Assembly (NCBI GenBank): GCA_045530725.1
Contig: JAZSCT010000058.1
Location: forward strand, 1 to 59,431
Origin: SIG435 sp045530725
GTDB taxonomy: Bacteria > Bacillota > Clostridia > UMGS1810
Direction of reading: 5' to 3'
DNA length: 59,431 nt
Each line of letters opens with the position of its first letter. Position 1 is the first letter of the stretch. Shown piece by piece: positions 33,851 through 41,557 of the stretch. Position numbers and translations under genes: made by a program. The notes under the pieces are model-generated. The model was given only the letters and a program-made list of their open reading frames with translations. It was not told where the DNA came from and made no database searches.

Positions 33851-34473
33851 TATCTTTGCACCTCTTTAATAAATTTTTGATTATTTGAAGCCTTAAGTCC
33901 CTCAGCATCTACTATAGTCCTGAGTTCATCACAGGCTTTATCTACTTCTCTGTTTACTACTATGTAGTCATATTCGCCCATTTTGGAAAGTTCCCATCTT
34001 GCCTTCTGAAGTCTCTGAGCGATTACTTCATCTGTCTCGGTATTTCTGCCTCTGATTCTTCTTTCAAGTTCTTCATAAGATGGTGGTGCAACAAATATAA
34101 ATGTTGCATCAGGACGAATCTTCATAACATTAAGTCCGCCTTCCACCTCGATTTCAAGAATGACATTTTTGCCATTTTCAAGTTCTTTATCTACCGGGGC
34201 GGCGGGAGTTCCGTATCTGTTTTCACAAAATGTTGCATATTCTAAAAACTCATTGTTGTCTATCATCCTCTGAAATTCTTCCTGAGTTTTGTAATAATAG
34301 TTTACCCCTTCCTTCTCTCCTTCTCTTGGAGATCTGGTAGTAGCAGATACAGAAAAGAAAAACCCATCTCTTCCGTATTTGTCAAAAAATGCACTAAGCA
34401 CAGTTCCTTTTCCTACGCCGGATGGTCCTGTCAGCACAAAAAGTGTACCTCTTCTGTCAGTCAATGTCTCCAT
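33850..34473 (-). CDS. gmk: Guanylate kinase
   Basis: About 207 residues. P-loop FVLTGPSGVGKGTVLS, GMP-binding SATTRSPREGEKEGVNYYY and lid TRxR-like RIRGRNTETDE. The frame stays open far upstream through remA, but the family N-terminus fits the ATG at 34473, which overlaps remA by 17 bp; the 39 extra residues encoded upstream are in the remA coding region and have no gmk character. Confidence 0.95.
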   Translation of the reverse strand: METLTDRRGTLFVLTGPSGVGKGTVLSAFFDKYGRDGFFFSVSATTRSPREGEKEGVNYYYKTQEEFQRMIDNNEFLEYATFCENRYGTPAAPVDKELENGKNVILEIEVEGGLNVMKIRPDATFIFVAPPSYEELERRIRGRNTETDEVIAQRLQKARWELSKMGEYDYIVVNREVDKACDELRTIVDAEGLKASNNQKFIKEVQR

Positions 34474-34717
34474 CCCCCGATTCTTCTTTGTTGAGTCTTC
34501 CTGCAACTGTTTCAGGTTGTACTGCAGAAAGAACCACGTGTTCGCTATCCATAATGATAACTGCCCTTGTCCTTCTTCCTGATGTGGCATCTATAAGCAT
34601 TCCCTTATCTCTTGCACCCTGGACAATTCTCTTGATAGGTGCCGCTTCGGGGCTTACTATTGCCACCATTCTTGATGCAGAAATCACATTGCCGAACCCT
34701 ATATTTATAAGTTTCAT
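34457..34717 (-). CDS. remA: RemA-family biofilm/matrix regulator
   Basis: 86 residues, DUF370 family. Starts MKLINIGFGNVISASRMVAI and contains the arginine-rich loop GRRTRAVIIMDS, the DNA-binding face of the RemA ring. In B. subtilis RemA activates matrix and osmoprotection operons and is likewise encoded between yloC and gmk. The C-terminus is acidic. Confidence 0.94.
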   Translation of the reverse strand: MKLINIGFGNVISASRMVAIVSPEAAPIKRIVQGARDKGMLIDATSGRRTRAVIIMDSEHVVLSAVQPETVAGRLNKEESGDGDID

Positions 34718-34728
34718 ATATATCCCTC

Positions 34729-35607
34729 TTATTCGATATTCTGTGTCTGTTCTCTTATCTTCTCTATCTCGGATTTCATTTCAACAACAAGTTTGCTTAC
34801 TTCAAAATCATTGCACTTGGATCCCATGGTGTTTGTTTCTCTGTTCAGTTCCTGAATGATGAAGTCAAGTTTTCTTCCTACAGGAATATCTGACAAAAGA
34901 AGTGATCTGAACTCTTCAAGATGACTTCTGAAGCGGACAATCTCTTCTGTGATATTTACCTTGTCCGAAAAAATGCATACTTCCTGCAAAAGACGTGCTT
35001 CATCTACCTTGAAATCCCCAAGATATTCTTCCACTTTTTCCCTGATTCTCTCACGATAGTCATTGACTGTATTTTCTGAAAGTTTTTCTATAGAATCAAC
35101 AATTGATGACATATATGAAATACTTTCTTCGAAAAATACTTTAAGTCTTTGCCCTTCTCTGATTCTGGATGCGCTAAGGTCTTCTATCGCCATACTAAGG
35201 ACTTCTTTTACATCATTTGTGATTTTTTCCTTGTCCTGTTCTTTCTTTTCTATAGTAAAGATATCAGGGAATGATGTCATTTTGGATACTGTGATATCAT
35301 CCTCTATACCCAATACTTCGCTCATTTTCTTTACTGCATTATAATATTCTTTTGCAATTTCTTCGTTGAGAGTAACAACATTTTCATCTTTTTTTACATT
35401 GTCAAACTGGATAGAAACGTCAAGTTTGCCTCTGCTTATTCTGGAAGATACAATCTCTCTCACTACCTCTTCCACGAAGGAATAACGCTTGTACACTTTG
35501 ATAGATGTATCAAGATATCTGTTGTTCACAGTCTTTAGTTCTATATTGATTCTGTAATCATCAAACTGAACTGTACTCTGACCGTATCCGGTCATACTTT
35601 TTATCAT
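34729..35607 (-). CDS. yicC: YicC/YloC-family endoribonuclease
   Basis: 292 residues. N-terminal MIKSMTGYGQ and C-terminal GRKLDFIIQELNRETNTMGSK, NDFEVSKLVVEMKSEIEKIREQ are the family signatures (written here in parts). E. coli YicC is an endoribonuclease acting on small RNAs; the clostridial role is not known. It is the first gene of the long operon that runs to 19.5 kb. Confidence 0.94.
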   Translation of the reverse strand: MIKSMTGYGQSTVQFDDYRINIELKTVNNRYLDTSIKVYKRYSFVEEVVREIVSSRISRGKLDVSIQFDNVKKDENVVTLNEEIAKEYYNAVKKMSEVLGIEDDITVSKMTSFPDIFTIEKKEQDKEKITNDVKEVLSMAIEDLSASRIREGQRLKVFFEESISYMSSIVDSIEKLSENTVNDYRERIREKVEEYLGDFKVDEARLLQEVCIFSDKVNITEEIVRFRSHLEEFRSLLLSDIPVGRKLDFIIQELNRETNTMGSKCNDFEVSKLVVEMKSEIEKIREQTQNIE

Positions 35608-35643
35608 TTGAAATACCCCTTTCCAATCAAAATAATTTCATTT

Positions 35644-35735
35644 GGTAGGGTATGCTTATGATTCTTAAAAAAACAATATACACTTTTGCATACCATACCA
35701 TATATATTATATCACAAGAAATGGCATAATTACAA
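35644..35735 (-). promoter_or_regulatory. Promoter and hairpin leader of the yicC housekeeping operon
   Basis: Minus strand -35 TTGTAA (35735-35730), 18 bp, -10 TATAAT (35711-35706). The leader then contains GGTATGGTATGC (35699-35688) and GCATACCCTACC (35655-35644), arms that pair with one mismatch around a 32-nt U-rich loop, and ends with GGAAAGGGG ahead of the yicC ATG. No other good promoter is visible before 19.5 kb, so this leader heads a 15- or 16-gene unit. Confidence 0.65.
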
Positions 35736-35738
35736 CAA

Positions 35739-36686
35739 TTATTTAAAAAATTTAGCGCATGCAGATCCATTTAAATAATCACATTTATCCCCCTGATAAG
35801 CATCGAGGAAATCCATCTCATTTTCTATTGCATCTTTTATCTTCCACCAGCTTGTACTGTAGTTGGCAAAAAGAGTAAATTCTTCCTTTGCTCTGCCTAT
35901 CAGACGCTGTATAACCACATCAGGACTTAAGTATCTCAAAAATGTGATTACCTTTGAAACATAGTCATAATATGATCCCATATCAAACTCACCCTTCTGA
36001 TACATTTCTGCAAGTGGGGTGTTTTTTGCAATATAAAGGCAATGGAGTTTCACCTGACTGACTCTTAATGCAGAAAGGATTTTTGCATTTTCTTTTACAT
36101 CAGTCTCATCATCCCAGGGAAGATTCAGTATAAGGTGGGCACATATTTCGAAATCATACTTTCTGATACTCATTACAGCATCTATAAATTCTGCAAGAGT
36201 ATGCCCTCTGTTGATTTTTGAAAGGGTATGATAGTTTACTGTCTGTAGTCCCATTTCTATAGTGATATCCACACCGTGCTTTTTCTTTATTTCGTCAAGG
36301 TATGAAAGATACTCATCCCTGATACAGTCGGGACGTGTGGAAATATATATAGCCACCACATCTTCTCTTATTGCATCTAAAATATATGACTTAAAAACTT
36401 CAGGTGGCATATAAGTGTTGGTAAAATTCTGAAAATAGACTATGTACTTTTCTGCATTATATTTTTTCCCTATGTATTCTATATTCTTTTCCACCTGGTC
36501 TTTTACACTCATTGTGCTTGGCAGATTTTCAAAAGCTGCACCTACTTCAGAGCAGAATATACAACCGCCCTTTCCCTTTTCGCCATCACGATTGGGGCAA
36601 CTTATAGGCAGGTTGACAGGTATTTTATATACTCTTTCGCCGTATTTATTTTTCAGATAATCCGAATACACATTGTATCTTGCCAT
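35739..36686 (-). CDS. Radical SAM protein, YhcC/TIGR01212 family
   Basis: About 315 residues. N-terminal RYNVYSDYLKNKYGERVYKI and the iron-sulfur region CPNRDGEKGKGGCIFCSE, with the CxxC pair and the family-specific upstream cysteine. ISTRPDCI, IEMGLQTVNYHTLSKINRGH and HLILNLPWDDE are typical; substrate unknown, perhaps RNA modification. The ATG at 36686 (AGGAGAAAATAAA) is preferred over the frame start at 36716. Confidence 0.92.
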   Translation of the reverse strand: MARYNVYSDYLKNKYGERVYKIPVNLPISCPNRDGEKGKGGCIFCSEVGAAFENLPSTMSVKDQVEKNIEYIGKKYNAEKYIVYFQNFTNTYMPPEVFKSYILDAIREDVVAIYISTRPDCIRDEYLSYLDEIKKKHGVDITIEMGLQTVNYHTLSKINRGHTLAEFIDAVMSIRKYDFEICAHLILNLPWDDETDVKENAKILSALRVSQVKLHCLYIAKNTPLAEMYQKGEFDMGSYYDYVSKVITFLRYLSPDVVIQRLIGRAKEEFTLFANYSTSWWKIKDAIENEMDFLDAYQGDKCDYLNGSACAKFFK

Positions 36687-36687
36687 T

Positions 36688-37026
36688 TTATTTTCTCCTG
36701 ATCTCATCATATTCATCCAAAGTCATCGGTATAAGAAAAACGTATTCTTTGCTGAGTCTTCTCACTATATCCATAGTCTCATCTTCTGATCCCATATCCA
36801 CAACAATTATGTCTGGAATATATCCTCCGAATGACTCTTTAAGACTGCGCCACACAAGACCTCTGATTATACCTTCAATGTCAGAGGCACGGTTTTTTAC
36901 CTTTATAACAATCACTTTTTCTTTTCTTTTGTCATACATAGAAAAAGTGACTACCTTTTCAATCACATCAAACACAAAATATATTATCAGAAATGTGACA
37001 AAAACTTTCCATATGATTTCCCACAT
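36688..37026 (-). CDS. Small membrane-anchored protein of unknown function
   Basis: About 112 residues. A single N-terminal helix (about 3-24, IIWKVFVTFLIIYFVFDVI) anchors a short alpha/beta domain. The segment PDIIVVDMGSEDETMDIVRRL resembles the first nucleotide-binding strand of GT2 glycosyltransferases (VVDxGSxDxT), but the domain is far too short for a transferase. I do not recognise a named family. The ATG at 37026 follows GAGAGGTG, which is sequestered in a 10-bp hairpin. It overlaps nothing and ends 2 bp before the radical SAM gene's ATG. Confidence 0.7.
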   Translation of the reverse strand: MWEIIWKVFVTFLIIYFVFDVIEKVVTFSMYDKRKEKVIVIKVKNRASDIEGIIRGLVWRSLKESFGGYIPDIIVVDMGSEDETMDIVRRLSKEYVFLIPMTLDEYDEIRRK

Positions 37027-37035
37027 AACCAAACA

Positions 37036-37063
37036 CCTCTCTGCACTATATTATGCAGAGAGG
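37036..37063 (-). promoter_or_regulatory. Hairpin sequestering a Shine-Dalgarno sequence
   Basis: Minus strand CCTCTCTGCA (37063-37054) pairs perfectly with TGCAGAGAGG (37045-37036); the second arm contains the ribosome-binding site of the downstream membrane protein. It lies 10 bp behind the metK stop. It lacks a U-run, so translational control or mRNA-end protection is more likely than termination. Confidence 0.6.
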
Positions 37064-37073
37064 TAATTGTAAG

Positions 37074-38255
37074 TTACTTCATCATTTTTTGTCTGAGGAT
37101 TTCTGCCTTGTCAGTCTTTTCCCACGGAAGATCGATGTCTGTTCTTCCGAAGTGACCGTAACTTGCGGTCTGTTTGTAGATAGGCTTCTTAAGTCCCAGT
37201 TCTTTTATAATAGCGGTAGGACGAAGGTCGAATACTTCTTTTACCACTTCTGTAAGTTTGTCCACATCTGTGCCTGATTCCTTGTCAATATCGATAAGGA
37301 TTGATACAGGACTTGCTACACCGATTGCATAAGCAAGCTGAACTTCACATTTCTTTGCAAGGGATGCTGCTACAATATTCTTTGCAACATATCTTGCGGC
37401 ATATGCAGCAGATCTGTCAACCTTTGAAGGGTCCTTTCCTGAGAATGCACCGCCGCCGTGACAAGCATATCCGCCGTAGGTATCTACGATAATCTTTCTG
37501 CCTGTGAGACCTGAGTCTCCGTTAGGTCCGCCGATTACGAATCTGCCTGTGGGATTTACATAGTATTTGGTATTTTCATCAAGAAGAGATTTATCTACAA
37601 TAGGTTCTACAACATATCTGAGCATATCTTCCTTGATCTGTTCAATAGAAACATCAGGGCTGTGCTGAGTGGATATAACGATGGTATCTACTCTTTTCGG
37701 CACATCTCCTTCATATTCAACAGTTACCTGAGTCTTACCGTCAGGTCTCAAATAATCTACTACGCCATCTTTTCTGATCTTTGTAAGTTGATATGAAAGT
37801 TTGTGAGCAAGTGAGATAGGAAGAGGCATAAGTTCAGGTGTCTCGTCACATGCAAAACCAAACATCATTCCCTGGTCTCCTGCACCTGTATCCAATTCGG
37901 AAGAATTTTCAATCTTTGCCTCATAGGATTTGTCAACCCCCATAGCAATATCAGATGACTGCTCGTCGATAGATGTGATAACTCCGCAGGTTGTTCCATC
38001 AAAGCCGTATTTTGCTCTGTCATATCCGATATCCACAATAGTCTTTCTTACAATCTTTGGAATATCCACGTAGCAGTTTGTGGTGATTTCTCCCATAACA
38101 AGTACAAGACCTGTTGTAACTGCAGTTTCGCAGGCAACTCTTGCATCAGGGTCCTTATCTAATATAGCATCCAAAACAGCATCGGATATCTGGTCACAGA
38201 TTTTGTCCGGATGCCCTTCTGTTACTGATTCTGAAGTAAAAAATCTTCTGTTCAT
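37074..38255 (-). CDS. metK: S-adenosylmethionine synthetase
   Basis: About 393 residues. Motifs: FTSESVTEGHPDKICDQISD, ATP loop GAGDQGMMFGFA, and GGGAFSGKDPSKVDRS. Forms S-adenosylmethionine from methionine and ATP. The ATG at 38255 behind GAAAGGATG is used; the open frame extends three codons further. No SAM riboswitch is visible in the 24-bp upstream gap. Confidence 0.97.
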   Translation of the reverse strand: MNRRFFTSESVTEGHPDKICDQISDAVLDAILDKDPDARVACETAVTTGLVLVMGEITTNCYVDIPKIVRKTIVDIGYDRAKYGFDGTTCGVITSIDEQSSDIAMGVDKSYEAKIENSSELDTGAGDQGMMFGFACDETPELMPLPISLAHKLSYQLTKIRKDGVVDYLRPDGKTQVTVEYEGDVPKRVDTIVISTQHSPDVSIEQIKEDMLRYVVEPIVDKSLLDENTKYYVNPTGRFVIGGPNGDSGLTGRKIIVDTYGGYACHGGGAFSGKDPSKVDRSAAYAARYVAKNIVAASLAKKCEVQLAYAIGVASPVSILIDIDKESGTDVDKLTEVVKEVFDLRPTAIIKELGLKKPIYKQTASYGHFGRTDIDLPWEKTDKAEILRQKMMK

Positions 38256-38279
38256 TATAATCATCCTTTCTGGTATAAT

Positions 38280-38777
38280 TTATATTAGTGATAGAAGTGC
38301 ACTTGCACCATAACATACAACAGTCATTATAAGTCCTGCAGTGAAAACACCTATGATTATAGGTGGCATAGAGCGTTTAAGCCTCATATCAAGTATTGCC
38401 GCAATAGCAGCACCTGTCCATGCACCTGTACCCGGAAGTGGTATTGCAACAAATGCAAAGAGACCGTACTTTTCATATTTCTGGACTTTTTTACTTTTTT
38501 CAAGAATTTTTCCATGAAACTTCGCAGCATACTTCCCTATCCATTTAATACCTTTGATCCATTCAAGAACAGGTCTTAACAAAAGAATAACAAATGGAAT
38601 GGGGACAAGATTGAATATCAGGGACAACAACAGCGATATATGCCAGTCAAGTCCTGCTGCCGCTGCAAAAATCATAGATGCACGAAGTTCTCCTATTGGC
38701 ATCATAGCCAGTATGATAACTATCAAATAGGGATTTAATCCCCACAACTCCAATTGTGAAACAATTGCATCTGACAT
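38280..38777 (-). CDS. COG2426 small multidrug-export-like membrane protein
   Basis: 165 residues with four to five hydrophobic segments: VIILAMMPIGELRASMIFA, SLLLSLIFNLVPIPFVILLL, YGLFAFVAIPLPGTGAWTG, and IIIGVFTAGLIMTVVCYG. The motif PLPGTGAWTGA and the GELRAS segment are typical of the COG2426 family, named for putative drug export but without proven function. GAGGAG precedes the ATG. Confidence 0.85.
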   Translation of the reverse strand: MSDAIVSQLELWGLNPYLIVIILAMMPIGELRASMIFAAAAGLDWHISLLLSLIFNLVPIPFVILLLRPVLEWIKGIKWIGKYAAKFHGKILEKSKKVQKYEKYGLFAFVAIPLPGTGAWTGAAIAAILDMRLKRSMPPIIIGVFTAGLIMTVVCYGASALLSLI

Positions 38778-38789
38778 TTATATTCTCCT

Positions 38790-39233
38790 CTATTTTTCAC
38801 TTTGTTCGATTTCTGTAATCTTGGATACACGTCTTATGTGTCTGTCTCCTTCAAATTCATTGCCCAAAAATGCATCCACTATCTCTTTTGCAGTTTCTAT
38901 ACCGATAACTCTTGCGCCAAAGGCTATAACATTGGCATCGTTATGTACTCTTGCCATCTTTGCGCTGAAGGTCTCCGAGCAAATTGCACATCTGATACCT
39001 TTGTGCTTGTTTGCAGCGATTCCTATACCCTCTCCTGTTCCGCATATAAGGATACCAAGATTACTTTCTTTATTCTGTATGGATTTGCACACATAAACTG
39101 CATAATCAGGATAGTCAACAGATTCGTTTGAATATGTACCGAAATCCTTAAATTCTATTCCTTTTTTTGAAAGATAGTCCTTTATCTGTTCTTTCATTTC
39201 ATATCCGCCGTGGTCGGCACCAATTGCAATCAT
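38790..39233 (-). CDS. rpiB: Ribose-5-phosphate isomerase B
   Basis: 147 residues. AIGADHGGYEMK at the N-terminus, catalytic cysteine in ICGTGEGIGIAANK, and HNDANVIAFGARVIG. Interconverts ribose and ribulose 5-phosphate, complementing Rpe at 21.8 kb. AlsB/LacAB relatives share the fold, but the active-site set fits RpiB. Confidence 0.94.
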   Translation of the reverse strand: MIAIGADHGGYEMKEQIKDYLSKKGIEFKDFGTYSNESVDYPDYAVYVCKSIQNKESNLGILICGTGEGIGIAANKHKGIRCAICSETFSAKMARVHNDANVIAFGARVIGIETAKEIVDAFLGNEFEGDRHIRRVSKITEIEQSEK

Positions 39234-39256
39234 CGTTTAAAATTCCTTTCGTAAAA

Positions 39257-39943
39257 CTATTGTTTATTCTTTTCTGCGTATTCCCTTTCTGCCTGAGAAA
39301 CACGAAGATATACGGGGTTTAATGTATATGGGTCATCTGACAAACCCATATCAAGTTTTTTAAATGCCACCTGACACACATTGGCACCTCGGGTGGTGTT
39401 TGTGGAATAAGGAGAAAATATTGCATCATCTCCCATTGTTTCTTCTATGATATCTTTGTAAGACAGGGCACCGTCTCCCACAAATATAACCTTCTGACCT
39501 TTGATTTCTTCAAGAAGGGTATTGATGTTTATGGCTCTGTCACTCTGAACACATTTTCCCTCTTTGTAAAGGGCATTATACACATCGCCACGTCTTGCAT
39601 CTATAATTGGACAAATAAGATTGTCTGTCATAATATGACTTTCTGCAAGTACTTCAAGAGTGGAAACTCCCACTATGGGCTTTTTCATCACTTGTGAAAA
39701 AGTCTTCACAGTTGCCATTCCGATTCTTAAACCCGTAAAGGAACCGGGACCCACAGTTACGGCAAAAGCATCAATCATATCCATTGTAAGGCCTGCTTTT
39801 TGCATCATATCCTCAATCATCGGCATAATATTCTGGGAGTGAGTTTTTTTGTTTGAAATTGTATATTCTGCAATAAGTCCCTCATGAGACATTATCGCCG
39901 CACACGCATTCTGTGTAGATGTATCTACCGAAAGAACTGTCAT
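39257..39943 (-). CDS. tsaB: tRNA t6A threonylcarbamoyl complex subunit TsaB
   Basis: 228 residues. N-terminal SVDTSTQNACAAIM and AVTVGPGSFTGLRIGMATVK are TsaB signatures; the ATP-site residues of its paralogue TsaD are absent. It scaffolds TsaD and TsaE in t6A37 formation. It overlaps tsaE by 4 bp (ATGA-type). The usual partners rimI and tsaD are not next to it. Confidence 0.94.
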   Translation of the reverse strand: MTVLSVDTSTQNACAAIMSHEGLIAEYTISNKKTHSQNIMPMIEDMMQKAGLTMDMIDAFAVTVGPGSFTGLRIGMATVKTFSQVMKKPIVGVSTLEVLAESHIMTDNLICPIIDARRGDVYNALYKEGKCVQSDRAININTLLEEIKGQKVIFVGDGALSYKDIIEETMGDDAIFSPYSTNTTRGANVCQVAFKKLDMGLSDDPYTLNPVYLRVSQAEREYAEKNKQ

Positions 39944-40371
39944 ATGTTTCTCCTTACAATCTGTATCTCTCTGTATTCTTCGCTCTTTGAATTATCTTTG
40001 GTAATAGTCACTTCATAATATGGCATTGTGAGAAGTTCTCTGATATTTACCGCCCACTCTATTGCGCAGACACCTTCAGAATACAGATACTCATCAAAGC
40101 CGATATCATACATATCATCGGCAGAATCTATTCTGTAAACATCAAAATGAAAAAGCGGCATTTCTCCGTGACGGTATTCATTTACTATAGTGAATGTGGG
40201 ACTCTGTACTGTATCACTTAGTCCCATCCCATTTGCAAGACCTCTGACAAATGCAGTCTTACCTGCTCCAAGGTCTCCGTCAAGGGTTATTACATCGCCT
40301 TTTTGCAGTTGTTTTGCAAATTCTGAGGCAAATTTTTCTGTTTCTTCCACATTCCAAAATATTTCTTTCAT
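39940..40371 (-). CDS. tsaE: tRNA t6A complex ATPase TsaE
   Basis: 143 residues. Walker A LDGDLGAGKTAFVRGLA and the conserved SPTFTIVNEY and FHFDVYRI segments identify TsaE, the ATPase that resets TsaB-TsaD. Overlaps tsaB downstream and follows ispF by 6 bp. Confidence 0.95.
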   Translation of the reverse strand: MKEIFWNVEETEKFASEFAKQLQKGDVITLDGDLGAGKTAFVRGLANGMGLSDTVQSPTFTIVNEYRHGEMPLFHFDVYRIDSADDMYDIGFDEYLYSEGVCAIEWAVNIRELLTMPYYEVTITKDNSKSEEYREIQIVRRNI

Positions 40372-40377
40372 AAAGTA

Positions 40378-40863
40378 TTATCCTTCTTTTATAAGTGTGC
40401 ACACCGCCTGAGAGGATATCCCCTTTTCTTCACCTTCAAAGCCAAGTTTTTCTGTAGTGGTGGCTTTTACACTTACGGAATTTATATCCACATTAAGCAC
40501 ACGGGATATATTTTCTCTCATAATATCAATGTAAGGTGCAAGTTTCGGTTTCTGACACACTATGGTAGAGTCTATATTGTTTACTCTGTAATTTCTCTTT
40601 TTGATTTCCTCATATACCCTTTCAAGCAGAAGCATACTGCTTATCCCTTTGAATTCATCTTTTGAATCGGGAAAAAGTTTGCCGATATCTCCAAGACTCA
40701 GTGCACCCAGAAGACTGTCCATAATGGCGTGCACAAGCACATCTGCATCGGAATGTCCCAGAAGACCCCTTTCGTAAGGAATATCTACTCCGCCCAGTAT
40801 GAGTTTTCGGTTTTCTGTAAGGATATGTACATCATACCCTGTCCCAACTCTTATGTCAAACAT
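40378..40863 (-). CDS. ispF: 2-C-methyl-D-erythritol 2,4-cyclodiphosphate synthase
   Basis: 161 residues. Zinc ligands in VGTGYDVHIL and GHSDADVLVHAIMD; SVKATTTEKLGFEGEEKG closes the active site. MEP isoprenoid pathway. It begins inside the last codons of ispD (8-bp overlap) with GGAGGCGAT as ribosome-binding site. Confidence 0.97.
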   Translation of the reverse strand: MFDIRVGTGYDVHILTENRKLILGGVDIPYERGLLGHSDADVLVHAIMDSLLGALSLGDIGKLFPDSKDEFKGISSMLLLERVYEEIKKRNYRVNNIDSTIVCQKPKLAPYIDIMRENISRVLNVDINSVSVKATTTEKLGFEGEEKGISSQAVCTLIKEG

Positions 40864-41539
40864 TCAGTATCGCCTCCGCAATAAGAATATCACTTTTGTC
40901 AGTAAGTTTCATATTGATACATGATGCCTGGGTAATCTTAATCCTGTGGCCGTATCTTTCGCAAATCATACAATCATCTGTACACGAAACATCATCTTCG
41001 ATACATTTTTTGTGACACTCATATATAATGTGAAACTTAAAAATCTGCGGTGTCTGTATCTGCCAGAGGTTGTTTCTGTCAACTGTATCTTCAATGTACC
41101 CTTCTTCATCGCTTCGCTTAAGTGTATCGGATACTCTCTTACCCACAGATGCACATCCGGAAATCTTCGCATCAAGCATACATCTTCTGATACTGTCCTG
41201 ATTTATAAAAGGTCTTGCAGCATCGTGAATAAGGACGTATTCTGTATCGTCACTTACCTTGCAAAGTGCTTTGAAGACACTTTGTTGTCTTGTATCTCCG
41301 CCTTCTACTACGGATACAACTTTGCTTAAGTTGTATTTATTAACAATATCCACAGTATGGGAAATATAATCTTTGTGGCAGGAAACAATGATTTCGTCAA
41401 TCTCATCCATCTTCTCAAAGACACTTATTGTATGTGCAATAACCGGCTTATCCTTAATGGTATAAAACTGCTTTGGTATATCAAGTCCTGTCCGTTTCCC
41501 GATGCCGCCTGCGGCAATGATAAGAGTATTTTTTGCCAC
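40856..41539 (-). CDS. ispD: 2-C-methyl-D-erythritol 4-phosphate cytidylyltransferase
   Basis: About 227 residues. CTP-binding IIAAGGIGKRTGLDIPKQF, then DAARPFI and the C-terminal MKLTDKSDILIAEA. Note Gly at the position where most IspD have Ser-Gly-Arg-Met: here GGIGKRTG, a mild variant. The open frame starts with an ATG at 41557 that lacks a ribosome-binding site; a GTG at 41539 follows GAGGGGACAGG by a normal distance and is preferred. Both stay in frame, so the choice changes only six residues. Confidence 0.93.
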   Translation of the reverse strand: MAKNTLIIAAGGIGKRTGLDIPKQFYTIKDKPVIAHTISVFEKMDEIDEIIVSCHKDYISHTVDIVNKYNLSKVVSVVEGGDTRQQSVFKALCKVSDDTEYVLIHDAARPFINQDSIRRCMLDAKISGCASVGKRVSDTLKRSDEEGYIEDTVDRNNLWQIQTPQIFKFHIIYECHKKCIEDDVSCTDDCMICERYGHRIKITQASCINMKLTDKSDILIAEAILNV

Positions 41540-41557
41540 AACAACCTGTCCCCTCAT

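Noticed and set aside
33850..34590. Guanylate kinase with a 39-residue N-terminal extension
   Set aside because: The extra codons are remA coding DNA in another frame; the family N-terminus fits the internal ATG at 34473.
38256..38279. SAM riboswitch in front of metK
   Set aside because: Only 24 bp separate metK from the upstream gene, too short for any SAM-sensing fold, and no such fold is visible in the preceding coding DNA.
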